A stretch of 64,000 nt of DNA from Apteryx mantelli (lineage: Eukaryota > Chordata > Aves > Apterygiformes > Apterygidae): positions 22,774,001-22,838,000 of the forward strand of contig NC_089981.1 of NCBI RefSeq assembly GCF_036417845.1, read 5' to 3'. Below the pieces are notes generated by a model, which was not told the DNA's origin, did not search any database, and was given only the letters and a program-made list of their open reading frames with translations. The translations under genes and the position numbers were made by a program. Numbering within the stretch: the stretch's first letter is position 1; each line of letters opens with the position of its first letter. Positions 1 to 13,800 of the stretch are shown one piece after another.

Positions 1-1970
1 AGACTTTTCTGTCACTTTCTGGAAGCTAATTTTATATCAAGAGCTCTTGCATTTAAAGCCCAAATCACCTTTCTCTCAATATTTCGGAAAGTCAGTTGTT
101 CTGCATCCACATCAAGGCTGTGTACCGGGGACTTGGGGGAAGAAAGACAGACCAAACAAATGATTAAAACCCCCTCATGATCTTTCTGTGCTTTGGCTTA
201 CTGTGTTTTGAATAGTTTAGTCTGACAATGTAATGTACCTCTGTGAAGTGATATCGCAATCTTAAATCCTTACATAGCAAATACTCTTATTTTTTGATGA
301 TTTTTCTCACCTTCTGAGCTGGAGACACAGCCATTTTGGATTAGTGCCTTTCACTTTTTGAGACTTGTTCAGGTTCTTTTCCCATTTAAGCATGGTTGAA
401 CTTTGAGGGACAAAGACTATGTATTTATTGAAGGTTTGTGACCTCAACGTCAAGTCTAATGGGGATTACTTTTCTGCCTGTATAGACAGGATCTTTCCGA
501 TATTTATCAGTGTTAATGTCTATTACAGAAGCAATAAGATCAACAAAAGGAGAATGACAGGCTCTTTGGGCAAATCCTCCTTATTTAGTTTTTGATGAGG
601 ACATAACTCCTTGGGGAATACAAAAAATACCTGCCCATAACTGAATGACAGTTGAATCATGTTACATATTTTTCTGCATTTTATCTTATGTCTCATGGCA
701 GTGTTAGCAAAGCTAGGTTCCACACCTCAAATTTTGCTTGGATTTTATTTCTGTTTTGTCTTTGAAGAACAAAAAATCTTGGATCATGCTGATAATTATG
801 CTCTTGTTTTTTAAACAGGTTTACTATGAGTTAGCCAGTCCAACTCCTTTATCCAGAACTTGAGGTACTATTCCTTGCACCTTTGAGAAATGAGTCCATA
901 ATTGGTATCAGCGGAACATTTTGTATGTTGACTCTTCACCTACATTTAGAAGACACTGTACTCCAGTAGAGGCATCCTCAGTATCATCACCTTTACTAAA
1001 ACAGTGTGGGAACTCATTATCACTTAGGTACAACATTTGAAACTGTTCTTTTCTGGCAGGCTGGCAATAGGCTTATTCTGTTCATTGGAAGTATTGAAGT
1101 TGTTGAAATAGAGCACTTAGCGAGCTTATGAGGTGAACCGCAGCACCCAATGATACTCTATACCATGGTTTGTTGTGATGTTATAAAATGGTGTCAGAAG
1201 CCTAAGGATGAGCTCTAAAACAGCACAGAGGCCTGTAATGAGATCAGTCCAAAAATTCCTGCCTGAAATGCTATATTGTGCCTGATGTTTCCAGCAGAAA
1301 CTTCCTAAGTGCCTAAAGATGTCTTTCTTTACATGACTCATAATCAATGACTTCGTTTAACTTAAGTGTCTAGGTGCCCTTTCTCCCTCCTTAGTATTAT
1401 AAATCCAGGAATAAGAGAGTTTGTACTTAAACTCCCCAAAGAGACTGGTGTGTTCAGCATGCTCTGAACCCACCTAATTCCTTCTGACTGCATGGAGTCG
1501 GGCTTAAGACAGCAATGACTCTGAAAGTGTTGGACTGACATGGTAGGTCTGTTGCAGTCTGAGAAGGTTTAAACATTTTGAGAGAGTCTCTTCACCACCA
1601 ATATCGTGGATATTTGGTGATGTACATCCTTCCACTCCTGCTGAGGCTGGATGACTGTGTGGAAGTCAGCTAGTAGATCGGAGGGAGAATAGGAAAGAGG
1701 GAGCCCAGTCAGCTGGGAAGAGGAGAGATCCTGAGCAATGATGTTTACATTGTTTTTTTGGATTGAGCCCCTCCTCGTGATCATAATGTGATGTGCAGTA
1801 CCTACAAGTGCCTAAGTGCCTCTGTGAACCTGTCAACATTATGACTTGTAAATAATAATCTTTAGCAACTTTGTCAGTTTCTATACCAACTTGAATGCAT
1901 TTTATAATCACAATAAATCTCTGTGTGTTTGCCATTATACTTCTCAGAAGGTTAAAAGCAGTTGTGTCCC

Positions 1971-1995
1971 ACTGAACTACTGAATGTAGTTCAGT
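1971..1995. repeat. Inverted repeat, 9-bp stem with 7-nt loop
   Basis: ACTGAACTA (1971-1979) is the exact reverse complement of TAGTTCAGT (1987-1995). It lies in otherwise unremarkable intergenic DNA with no associated gene. It could be a chance palindrome. Confidence 0.6.
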
Positions 1996-4900
1996 AGAAG
2001 CATAGTTGTGGAGCAGTAAGATCTACTTTCTTCCTGCCTTTTTTGGAGGATATTTAATTATGTTGCATGTGAACACTCAGAACTTTAATTCTCAATTATA
2101 TTATCTGAAGCCAAAGTTTATATAAGAGTGTTTTGAAATTGGCACTAAAAACTTCTAAGAAAAAGTGGTAAAATGAAGTGATAGAATTAGTGTATGGCTT
2201 GTCTAGAGAACTTTTTGTTGACAAAATTGTAGCTTCTCCAAATGATGCACTTTTTCATATTGGATATGAGAAGTTCCAAAATATGCTATGTTTTTGATAG
2301 GGAGATTTCTACTGTGGTTTCTTATATGGCATTAAAATCCCAGTTTTCTTCCCTTGCTATTTTCATCCTGAGTCTTATATGAAGCTTCTCAGCTTTCAGT
2401 TTTAGCCACAGCCACTAAACTGGAGATCTAATGGCAAATTCATTGCATCGTAACAGTTACTGAATGAAATATCTTTGCCATTACAGAGCAAAGTAATGGG
2501 TGAAGAACATCATTGCCATAGATACACATAACCAAAATACGGCCCTCGTTCCTGCTTGAACAACATAGTTTTTATCTAAAAGGGTTAGATTTTTGCAGGA
2601 TTATTTGGAATGTACCAAAGTCCCCTTTTACCAGGTGATGATAGCTGTTTAAGATTAGTGAGTTCCCATTTATAATGAAAATGTTACCTCTGTGTGAGTG
2701 CCCTTATCTTTAACATTAGATTAAAAGATCTTTGAGATGAAGAATATAATTTAATGAGAGCTTATTTTGGTACTTAGCACAACAGGTCTGTGACAGGGTG
2801 GACAGGTCTATTCCACTTCTAAAAAATAGAAGGGCTGTATACTTAAAAGTGCTTTGTCTTGACTCATCTGCCTCCAACAGATGCAATGGGAAAGCGCTCA
2901 TTAAAAAATAATGGCAAACCTGCCATAAACTTCAGAAGATTAGTGAGTTTAAGCTAATAGCAAGAAGGTACATATATTAAAATCTTAGAGAATAAAATAT
3001 AATTAAGCACTTAAGTATATTAAGCAAAATATATTTAAATGCACAATATATTGTATTATCAAGCCTAAATGTAGGAACATAAATTATACTGTTTTCTTCC
3101 ACATTTTCAAGTTCTGTTTCTAGCCTTATTTCAAACTGGTATTTTAATTCCAGTTCAGTCAATATTTCCTTCAGTTTGATGATTGTAACAAAATATTCTG
3201 TGCTACAGTATATATGACATTTTAACCTGGAGTCATAATCAAAACTAAGTGGCCTGCTGTGTTTTGCATACAAACATAACATGATATCACTGCGTTACCA
3301 TGTATGAAAACTGTCTATTTTATGTTATAGCAAGAGGTGAATTTCCTTAGGGAATAGTGAGTAGAATCCTATATTCATATAGTTGTAAAAAGGACACTGT
3401 TTGCAAACCGGAACTCCCTTTCCTTGCACCAGGAACTTGCTATAAACCAGTCACAAATGTGAGGATGAGTGCAAACTCCACGTGTAGGCAATCTCATAAT
3501 CATTATTCTTATCAGTTTTTGTGGCAAGCAGCTGTTGTTAATTCCTTCACTCCTCCCAGAACATTTATTGTTTGTTTCCGTAAGAAACTAGGCAGAGACT
3601 AAATAATGACTTCCCTCACTGGGTATTTATCTTGGGCTAGACAGCTACTTCAGTGGAAGCATCGTTCTTCACCCTATTGTAAAAAGAGGCTTCATTTTCA
3701 GTATTTGAGTATTACTATAGCATTTCAAGAATTTAAACCTACTTCTTCATAACCATTTGGTGCTTTTCTGTGTTATTCCCCAAAGCCAGTCTGTTTTCTC
3801 TGCCAAAATGATCCAGTTTCAGAGCTTTTCTTCTTCAAAGAGACACCACTGACTATTAATTTGCCTGTACCATGAGCCTTGTCTTTTGATTGAGGGTCCA
3901 GTTAATGAAAAATTAGGGTGTATTGTCCAATAAATTGGAAGTGTTTGTGTGTTTGATAAATATCCTTCATGTTTTTGGCTGTATTTTAGTACAGCTTATT
4001 AAAGTACAATTCTGGAAGGCAGAAATTCTGTGGGGAAGATAGAGTTACGGTGCTTGATAAGATAGTTGTACAAGCAGCGATCTGTATTCCTGGGAGTGGA
4101 AGAACACTCTTTGTGCATAGAGTTTGTAATTTTTTTCTGATTTTTCCCACTGTTCCAAAAATGAGTGCACTGAAACATGGGCTAAAGTATCTATTTTTAA
4201 ATTAAAAAATACTTCAGTGCTAAAGGAATATAATAAATTGGTGTAACTGGGGGCTTAAATCTCCTAAAATAACAACAAAAATTGATATAATATAGTCAAT
4301 ACCACTTTGTGCTTCTCCACCCTGTCTTATCGTAACTTTTCTGATGCAGAGTGACCACAGGCAGTAATGAAAAATATATTTAAGCCTCCATGCCCATTCA
4401 CTCCTAGGTACTCTGCTGAAACATAAGAATAAAATGATAAGTTATTGCTGCATTTGATTATGATTTGAGTCAGACAAATGCCAGCCTACAGAGAGCTAGA
4501 AAGAAAACAACACAGTCATATGCAACTGCTAAACCATGAGCATTCAGTAATGCCTTATTCTCACTACCATTATCCAAGTTGGATCTGAATTTCTGACCTA
4601 GATATAAAAAGACTCTAAATCCCATTAACAATAATTAAGAATACTAACGGTTTACATGCACATTGGCTGAAAACTGTGTTACTTGTTTCAGGCCTCATGC
4701 TTTTGCTTATGTGCAGTCTTACTAGTGATTCATCTTTTAACCTTTCTTCCAGTCATGCTTACTTTTTATATTTAATCACTAGGAAAGCTGCCGTACTTGC
4801 TAGGGGTTTTTTTTTAAGCTGGGCATGCGTACAATTTGAAGTGCAAGAGTGTTAATGTTCTTTTATTGTGTCTTTAAGACAGTATATAAAAAGAAAAGCC

Positions 4901-6854
4901 TAAGCTGAAATGTCATTCTATCTTTACTGCCCTTCAAACTCTGCTTACTGCTAAGTTGTTGCTTTAAAAAATGGTGATCAGTGTAACACGCTTGGTGTGT
5001 GGTACTCATGGTACCAAATTTGAAGGGACTGGTTGTTCTATGTCTCATATACACATATAAATGCAGATATTTGAAAAAACTTGCAATCATTATAATTGCA
5101 ACCCTGTGTCAGCTCAGTCATCAGTGTTGTATTTCCTTTTCTTTCTGCTGGAGAATATTAGATTTTCCCAGACATTGCAATGTAGGTGTCATCAGTTAGT
5201 TTTGCTAGTGGCAAAATTTGTAGATTTATTACATGCTAAAGATGGCCATACATTTAAGAAGGATACAACAATTGAATATATCAGCATGATTAATTCATGC
5301 ATAAGGAAAAATTAAAAGAACTGTATTTATATAAATATAGATAGGTTGTAAGGGAAATCTAACAATTGATCACACTTGCTCAAAACCTAAAGATGTCAGG
5401 AAGTGGGGTATAAGTTACTTCTGGAGTTCAGAAATAAGAAGAGGAAACTATACAGTGGAAGCTAATGGAAATGCCATGACTTGAGTCATTTACAGCTAGA
5501 CTTAACAAAATAAAAGTATGCTCCAGGAAGCAAGCATGTCTGCAAATAGCAGAGGCAATAAAAAGATGCCTCTGTCTCTGCGTTCAGATAACTCAGGCAG
5601 TATCTTTCAAATACATTGGTCTGTATTCTAGACAAGCAAAACCAATGTGTCCGTTATTGATCAAATATAATTTTATATTGACTCATTGTAGTGTGGCTTT
5701 TATCTGCTTTTTGTGGTAGCTTGGAAGAACTTTTATGGTGTAGGAGGGAACTAGCACTATTGTCTGTAAAACTGCAGTGTATATAAGCATCTAAGTCCTT
5801 AAGAAGGATACATTTAAAGAAGTAGGTAAATAGAGGTGAAAAGGTAATTCTTGTCAAAGAAATGAACCAGTGAAAGAAGTCAGCCAAGTACCCATTAATT
5901 ATATAGAGTTTCACTGTGAAACAGATAGCAAGACACAGCAACAAGTTGTTAAGCCCTCAAATTGAGAAGAATAGTTAGTGGTCTCAAAAATCTGTGTTAA
6001 TTGTGGGGCAAACAGGGGCTCTGATTTCAGAAGTTCAGTCTTGGCAGAAAATGCTAAATATTGGTGTATCTTTCCCTTCCTACATAAAACATTTTTCTGA
6101 TAGTGCCCAAGAAGGAATTCACCACTTTTTCTGCGCTGAGAAGTGTCTAAAAAAAGTGGGTGGAAATCACAGTATTAACTCTGGACACGGAATCAGATCC
6201 AACTTTAGGGAAGATGCTATGTGGTTAAATGTTAGGACTATCCACTTTAGATTATACTTAGAGACAGAAGTGGAGAAAGGAATCAGGAACAAGAGAGAAA
6301 GAAAGTGACTAAGACTGAGAGAACAGAGTATGTGTCTTCATAGTGTCTATGCGCAGCAAGAAGAAAGAACTGGCACAGATTTTTTTTTTTCCTTTTTTTT
6401 TTTTCCAAAGAGAAGGAAGATGGTGAAATGGTTTCTTGCACACACACAAAGAAAAAACAAAAGTGTAACTGAGTTTGGAGGGGGGAAAAAAAATTACTGA
6501 CTAACCATACTTTCTGGAGAGTGTTCATCTACTCTGTGTGTTCTCAAGCCAGCCCTTTTCTACTTGCATGATTAGCTATTTCTGCTTTTTTTGAGCATGT
6601 AAAGGAAAGGTTATTCATTTCTCGTGAATAGTTGTCTTTTATTCTATACATGACTCCTGAATGTCCGTCCTGCATAATCACTACTTTGCGTTGGTGGTTT
6701 TTAGGTCTTTGCTTGGAAAATTCAAACAGCCTAGCTACACAATCATGCTACAAACATTACAATGCTGTATTTTGGTTTGCTGAAGACGATACTTGACAAA
6801 GGGAGTTCCCAACAAAAATCCCACTGTTTTATGTGGTGAAACTGACCTGAATTC

Positions 6855-6929
6855 TTATATATATATAATGTGTGTGTGTGTGTGTGTGTGTGTGTTTGTG
6901 TGTGTTTTATTTATATATATATATATAAA
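6855..6929. repeat. (TA)n-(TG)n-(TA)n compound microsatellite
   Basis: A short TA run is followed by about 13 TG units, an interrupted TTTG/TG segment and a second TA run. The TG core begins at about 6869. Such alternating purine-pyrimidine tracts are commonly polymorphic in length. The short open frames crossing it are repeat artefacts. Confidence 0.9.
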
Positions 6930-8249
6930 AAACATGTATTACATTACCCTGTTAAGGTGTCCTTTTACACCATCTTCCTTATTGAGAGGGGATATTATTG
7001 TGGGGATTATGCAAACAGAAATAGTCAAGCTAGGTCATTTATTCTTGCGGTGTGTGGTTCGTCAGGTGCAAGTGGCTGTGCATCCATTCTCAAGTCTTCC
7101 TGTAGAAAGAATACTGACTGGAGACTAGTGTGCTTGACTTCTATTCTTAACGCCTTTGGATCCAGCATGATGTGGAGTAGACTAGTTCCAAGTAACTTTA
7201 CCCTTTCACTTGAGCTGAGATTTCGCCCCCACGTCTTCATAGCTGAGGTCATGTTTGCTTCTTGGGCTGAAGAGACTAGTAAAAAACATTGATCTGAGCT
7301 AGCTTTTGTTTTCAGCACCACGGCCAGAGCACAAGGTAGGGAATTCATAACGGAGACGGGAATGTATAAAACGTCCCTAATAAGAGAAAAAGTATTTTTG
7401 GCATGGATATATTGCTGGTTGTGCTTTCAGTGGATGAACAATAGCATAAGGGCAGCTAAATTTGGCAGGCAGAAAACTGCTGGATTCTCCCCTGCCCCGT
7501 GGTAGTCAGCCAGTAATAATATGCTTGTTTGTCCTGTAAGTCAGAGCTGCTAGAAAGTAAGGTGAATTGCAGCATTAGTCATAACCTCCTAATGAGAATT
7601 GAAAGATGGCATTGATTTTTCTGGCCTTTATATCAAGCCCAAAACGAACTACACTCATGTTGTCTTCACTGGTGTCTTGTTTAGTTTCTTACTTAATTCT
7701 GCAAGTCAGTGGATTCAAATGTTTATTCAAGGAAACCATGTTCCATGCATTAAAAAAACAGAGTGAGCATAAGAAAATTGAAGCTGAATCTAGAAGTGTA
7801 ATTTAGCTCTAAGAAGTGAATAAAGGATATGAAGGATGTGCATAGTTGTTCTTCTGTTTTCACATCAAATGTTCTGAGTTTCAAGTATAAAAATGGTCTT
7901 CCTAACTCAGCCAAAAGAATTAACTTTGTAATCGGACACTAAACGGAATTTTTTCCATCTTAAATTTCTTTAAGAAAACAAAATCTTTAAAGACAGATAC
8001 TATGTTTTCAGAATAGACTATTAGTGGACCTCTCCATTATTTAGTTCTGGAAATCATTGCCTTTTGATGATGTAGTCCACACTCACTGGGACTTAACAGT
8101 ATATAAAATATACACATCAATGGAAAAAATGGTGTAGAAGAGGACAGAGAGCCATAGCTATTCGGTCTAGGAGATATATCTGAATCCATCCAAGGTGCTT
8201 CTAAATGGTTAACAGATAATCAGTAGAACCTTACAGGGAAGCTTTTTGA

Positions 8250-9500
8250 CACCTTTGGGAATGTGTCCCATCCTGACTCCTGGTGTTCTTCTCTGTACCT
8301 TTTCTAATTTTAAAATACACTTCTTGGGATGGATTGACCAGAATGGGATGTAGTTTTTTAAAATGTAGTCCCACAATGAATGCATACAGTGTTCCAGTGT
8401 TGCTTTATGTTTTGGTCTCTATGCCTTTACTAACATTATATTTGAATTTTGACTGCTGCTGGTCACTTAGATGGCACTTTTCTGATACTTGTCAGATTGG
8501 CTTCAAGATCTCTTTCCTGAGAGGTGATAATCAACATCATGCCTGTTGTTTTGTGTGATATAGAAAGAGGCTGTGGACATTATGGGAATTCTTTGATCAT
8601 GTTTGTTGCTTTATGTTGATAGTCATGGAATTTCAGCTGTCATTTTTTTCCCTGTCAGTTTTGCCTGCTAATTGTGCAGTTCTCTGTCAGTTTAGTTTTG
8701 GCTATCCTGAATAATTTTGGATCTTAACATAACATTTAAGATCACAGTTCATCCCTCCTTGATATTCAGCCTTGATGGAGGCTATTGGTTACTTCTGTCC
8801 ATTGTGAAGACTGACTTTTTCTTCCTACAGTTTGTTTAAATCTCTTAAGCAGGTTGCTCATCCAGGGGAGGACCACCCTTCTATTTTATGGCAGCTTGGT
8901 TTTTTTAAGCATTTCTGTTGAATTTTGGCAGTTCTATACTGGAGCTTCCTAAAGAGTGCCATCTGGCCTTGACAATTTGTTACTGGTCATTTCATCAATT
9001 TATTCTAAAATCTCCTGTCTTAATACATTGATTTACAACAATTCCTCAGAGTCATACTCCATAAAGAGTGACTGTTAGGGAGGAGTATCTCCACATAGTG
9101 AGATGCCACCTCCACAGTGAACAGTGAGAGAAAGAAACCATTCAGTTCTTCAACTGTCACAGTTTCTTCCTTGAATGCTGTTTTTTATCATCTACTGCTT
9201 CACTAACTGACAGTTTTCCTGCTTCTGATGTAATTGTTATAGTATGTTATTCTTTTCCAATGACCTCTTGCTAGCTGCTCCTTAAAGCCTTTGTAAACAT
9301 GCCTTACTATGTTGAAGTTGATACTCTTTGTTATTATTTGCATCTGATTTCCTTCTGTTTGTTTGTACTAAGATGTTATTTTACCTCTGTTACTCTGCTG
9401 TTTGGCCATACAGGCTTTTGTTCTCTTTATCGTCCTTTTGGATCTGTTTTAGTTGGTGGTAATCACATGTTCTCAGACTCTAATGCAGTGCTTTTAAAGA
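8250..9500. mobile_element. Possible decayed CR1/L3-like LINE remnant (antisense)
   Basis: The order of phrases resembles the antisense strand of old CR1/L3-type LINE remnants in amniote genomes. Examples are a stretch near 8275-8420 about a changed-letter version of the usual 'first-part' consensus, then a GAATTTCAGCTGTCAT phrase near 8630 and TCCTGAATAATTTTGGATC near 8706. No open frame of useful length survives, and both boundaries are vague. This call rests on remembered consensus phrases rather than an alignment, so it is tentative. Confidence 0.33.
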
Positions 9501-10130
9501 GTGACCAGGTCATCTGTTACTTTAGTTTATCTGTTTCCCTTATTTATGGGCATTTTCCATTTTTAAATTTAAATATTACTCTGGTATTACTAGTTTTATT
9601 ATTCCTACAAGTTTTATATTCCTACAAGTGTTAAGTGCATTAAAACGTTATTACAGCCTCTCTTATCTCTGTTGCGGACAAATCAGCACACAGGCTTCAT
9701 GGACATTACAAACCCAGCTCCCTGTATGTTTGGTTATCAAATTTGCAACTCTAACTCTGGTAGTTCCTGTCTTATCGACAGAAATTACCCTATCTAATGT
9801 GCGTTTTCAAGAAAAACAACAAATCCCCCCAAACTTAGAGAAAAACAAGCAAGTAACATTGAAAATACATTGCATAGTAGGATTTGTGAAACTACCCAGC
9901 CAAAAAAAAAGGTCATATTAACATCTTTGGAAAACTTGCATTTAAGAAAAGGATTGGCTGAAATATTTAAATACTGAGTAGCCCTCCAGAAGTGTTTATT
10001 TCTGTCTGTTGACTATAAGGAAAGATGAGGGTGGGTAGGCAGTTAATACCAGCATTTTCAATAAACACTCAAAGTGAGAGGGCCCAAATCTTTTCAAATG
10101 GTCCTTTCCCCAAAGAGTTTGTATGCTGTT

Positions 10131-10157
10131 TGTCTTGAATTTTTTAAATTCAAGACA
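10131..10157. repeat. Perfect 12-bp hairpin with 3-nt loop
   Basis: TGTCTTGAATTT (10131-10142) pairs perfectly with AAATTCAAGACA (10146-10157) across a TTT loop. There is no transcript or poly-U context that would make it a terminator or small RNA gene. Its function is unknown. Confidence 0.75.
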
Positions 10158-10802
10158 CAAAATGAAAAAAACAAAGGACAGTGAAAATGAAAGAATGATA
10201 GGGAAGACCAGAATGCTTTCATTTGGTTCTCTTTGCGTTATTTAGTGCTGATAAACTACAGTAGCTGTTTGGTGTTCCTTGGGGAATTAACTTGTTTTTA
10301 CAAATTAAATCTTAGCCATATTATCCTTAAGCTTTTAGGAGCAGCTTCTCAGCTGATTTAAATGAATATAATGCCTAAGTTTTTCTCCAATTCCACATCA
10401 ACTACATCTGAAAGTGAATGTACTATTACCCCGGTGTTTGGAGAAACATGATCTTGGGAAGCTAAGAGCAGACATTTTTACTACTTAACCTTATATACTA
10501 TTGCTTTGAAAGCACAGTACCATGTATGTGAGAGAAACTTAAGATTTCATGTGTAGATGACTACTTCTTTCCTTTTTAAAGGGCTTGGTCAACAATTTAG
10601 CTAGTCTTTATGCAACTACTGTGAAATTTTCTTGTAAGTATTTTCTGAAGAATCAGGAATTAATGCTAAACCAGCGTTGTCCTAAAAGGTGTTTCAAGCA
10701 GCTGCAAAACTTGGATTCAGCAAGATAGGCATGTTATTTTGTTTTATATTATCTCAACCCTACTACTGCTTGATAAGTACCTTCGAAAGTGTCAGTCTGG
10801 TT

Positions 10803-10828
10803 ATTTACATTATGATTGTAATGTAAAT
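10803..10828. repeat. 10-bp inverted repeat with 6-nt loop
   Basis: ATTTACATTA (10803-10812) is complementary to TAATGTAAAT (10819-10828). It is AT-rich, so chance or a cruciform-prone site are both possible. No gene is nearby. Confidence 0.6.
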
Positions 10829-13800
10829 CAATGTGGTTTAGATGAGTGTGAAGAAGAACAAAGAAGACTCATGATTAGAGTTACCATTATCTTTGAAAAG
10901 AGTTGTTGATGATTTAGGTAAGAATGATTGACTCAAAACTATTGCTCTTTTCGTAGTTGAACAATCTAGATCCCATGAGGAAGAGCCATAAACCTGCAAC
11001 AGGATGAGGCTACTGCGTAAACTTCCTGAAGTAGGTGTGTAGCATATTACACTGGGATGTGACTAGACCTGTAGATCCTCTAGATCTGTCTTATTTCATA
11101 CTGTGTCAATGTGACTTACGTTTCAGAGAAGGTATGCAAACTAAATAATGCTAGAGCTGGAGAGGTACAGAAAGGTCACACTGTGTCTCCTGGAAATATG
11201 TCTGTGACTAGCAATGCTCAGGATCATCTGAGTGTTTTCACTAGGTTCTCTCTGGAGTGGGAAGGCTCCTGGGAAGTATAATTGAGTGCTGTATGCCTGA
11301 TGGTATTTTACAGTACTGGCTACTGGGGAGGGGTTTTTTTGTTTGTTTATTTGGTTGGGTTATTTTAATACTTCTTGCACTTGTTACTGCTCTTTTGCTG
11401 CTTTTGGCTCATACTTGTTTAGTCTTGTTCATATTTCAAGCAGCTCCAGACATGCAGTAGCTTTCATGAGATGTATTTGGTTATTACATGGGGTAATAGG
11501 AAATGAAAAGATGAGTGGTGACAATGAAAGGTAGGTAGGAACTTCAATCCACTGCATTTTTTTCTGCCCAAGTGACAATATTTAGGCAATCATTTTTCTG
11601 GACTCTCTTTTGGATTAAATGTAAATATCTATTTATGGATTGTGTAGAAAGTTAGAGACTGAAATACTCTTTTTGTTCATTTTCGCTATGTATCCTTGTC
11701 TCTGTTTTGTTCTGTTCTCTTCCAGCTAGTCAAATAAGAAAGCTTTTTCCTGCAACTTGTGTGTAATGTGTGTGTACTCTTAATCTAACGTTCTTGCACT
11801 CAATGACTCAGTAGTATAATCTAATCTTCTGTTCATATCAGATTGCTTTCAAAGTTTTTAAATTTACTTTGTGAAATGGGAGTTACCAAATCGTATGGGA
11901 GTTTCTTGGGATTCACACGAAGAGGATACACCTTCATAGTTCTTTAGAAAGCACATTATGAAAGTAAATGCAGTAAGTTAAACATCAGTCACTACCAAGT
12001 TCATTAAGGTGCAGTTTGCTTTACTGGCTTATTTTAATTTGATTATGTAACAGGAGTGAAGATAATATACAGAGTTAAGCAAACACTATTTAGCTTTGTA
12101 AAACCAAATTCATAACTGCACGCACGCTTTATATGAATCTTATTTATGCATTCTAGCTTTGGATGAGATGAGCCACTCTTTGCAAGTTTGCTATTGATTA
12201 TGTAGGGAGACAGAGTAGACTGGCTCGGGTTTAGATGTCAAACTTCTAGAAACAAAGGCAAATGAATTCCTCTCAATTAAAAGTGATTTTTTTTTTTCTG
12301 TTCATAGTTTATTTTGGCTATGTTCCACATACTTTTTTTTTGGGTGAACACAAGTATCTTGCATGTGACAGACCAGGCAAATACAGGATCACGTCATGAA
12401 AATAACAGTATCATTAAAAGAGGAAATTTTTCCTGCAACAACTACAAAGTAGCTTCTCTTAAAAGTTAAATAATCCATGTATTTGTAATTATCTAATCAG
12501 TTAATGTTCTGTGTATTTGATAAGAGTTTTGTGTATAAACAGTATTGCCTCATATAGTTAGTAGCAAATTAAAATCTCATACATTCTCAGTGAATTCAAG
12601 GCGATTTTTTTGCACTGATTTGAATGAGAGTTGGACTAGCCAATCTGGAAAAGTTCCTGTAAAGATGAAAAGAAAAGATTTAGAAGTATTGAAAGAGTTG
12701 AACAGGTAGGTCTGTGACATATCTGGATTCCTATGAATTTCTTACAAAGAGGGGAGAAAGTTCACCTGAAGATGAATATAACATCAACAGAAAATAATAA
12801 TTTTTCAGGTGATTGCTACAAGTCTAACTTACGTGTTGTTTTGTTATAATAGTCTTCTAGAGCTCATGTTCCTGTCTCTGTCTTTCCATTTCCATAATGC
12901 GCTACCTAAATTATCTCAAGTACCTTGTAGTAAATCTGCATTAAAGTCTGACCATTTTTGTTGTTTTAAACACCCTTTTTGAATGGTGGATGAAGTACAA
13001 AAGAATCCTCTTCTGTTGTCAGACAAGTGCAAGCCTATTCTAAGATTCTAAAGAAAAGATCTTTTTTGAAATATGTCCTCTCTGAGCTGATAAAGAGATG
13101 TTTCTGTAAGAATTTATATGCAGGAAAAATAAAGAAGCTTTTTATGTAATTACACATTCGCCTGAGTAGAGCAACATTTAAAGCAATACTGATGAAGTAC
13201 TGTTCTGAACTGGAAGCTTCACTCTGATCTTCAGTCTTGGGAAAGTACACAGAGAAGATATTATCACTTATCTCCTAGATCTGGTTTCTGTTTAGCATTT
13301 TTATTACTTTTATTTGCTTACTGCAAACATCTCTTACAGAGTTGTTATGAAATATTTTTTTATCTGTAATTTTTCTAACATGCAGAAACATTGCCAGAAA
13401 AAAGACTGTTTTTCAGTCTCAGCAGAGAAAGATGATTCTATGTTGTTATATTATGTTCTGCTTGCTTTCTTACACATCTTACAATACATCAACAACACTC
13501 TGCTATGCTATATTCCACTAAGTCTAATTGCCTAGATGAAAATAAGACTTTAATGTACTTTCTTTTTTAAACTCAGTAATATCTTTGTAAATGACGTTGA
13601 ACAATTTCAGCTCATATCCACACCAGAGTTGCTATTCTCAGGACTTTACCTGTATTTTATATTAAATATTTGGGTTAAGTGAGACCAAAATCTTCCCCTC
13701 TCCTCACAGATGACTCCCTCTAATTTCTGCATGGTAGAGTCATGCTCTCTCTTGTTTTCCTTTTCTTTGGAACAGTGACACTCTTAAGTATTCTGTGCTA

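Noticed and set aside
7025..7348. Overlapping frames on both strands (107 codons on the minus strand, up to 140 codons on the plus strand)
   Set aside because: No recognisable domain, part of the plus frame is a TG microsatellite, and there is no splice or promoter context.
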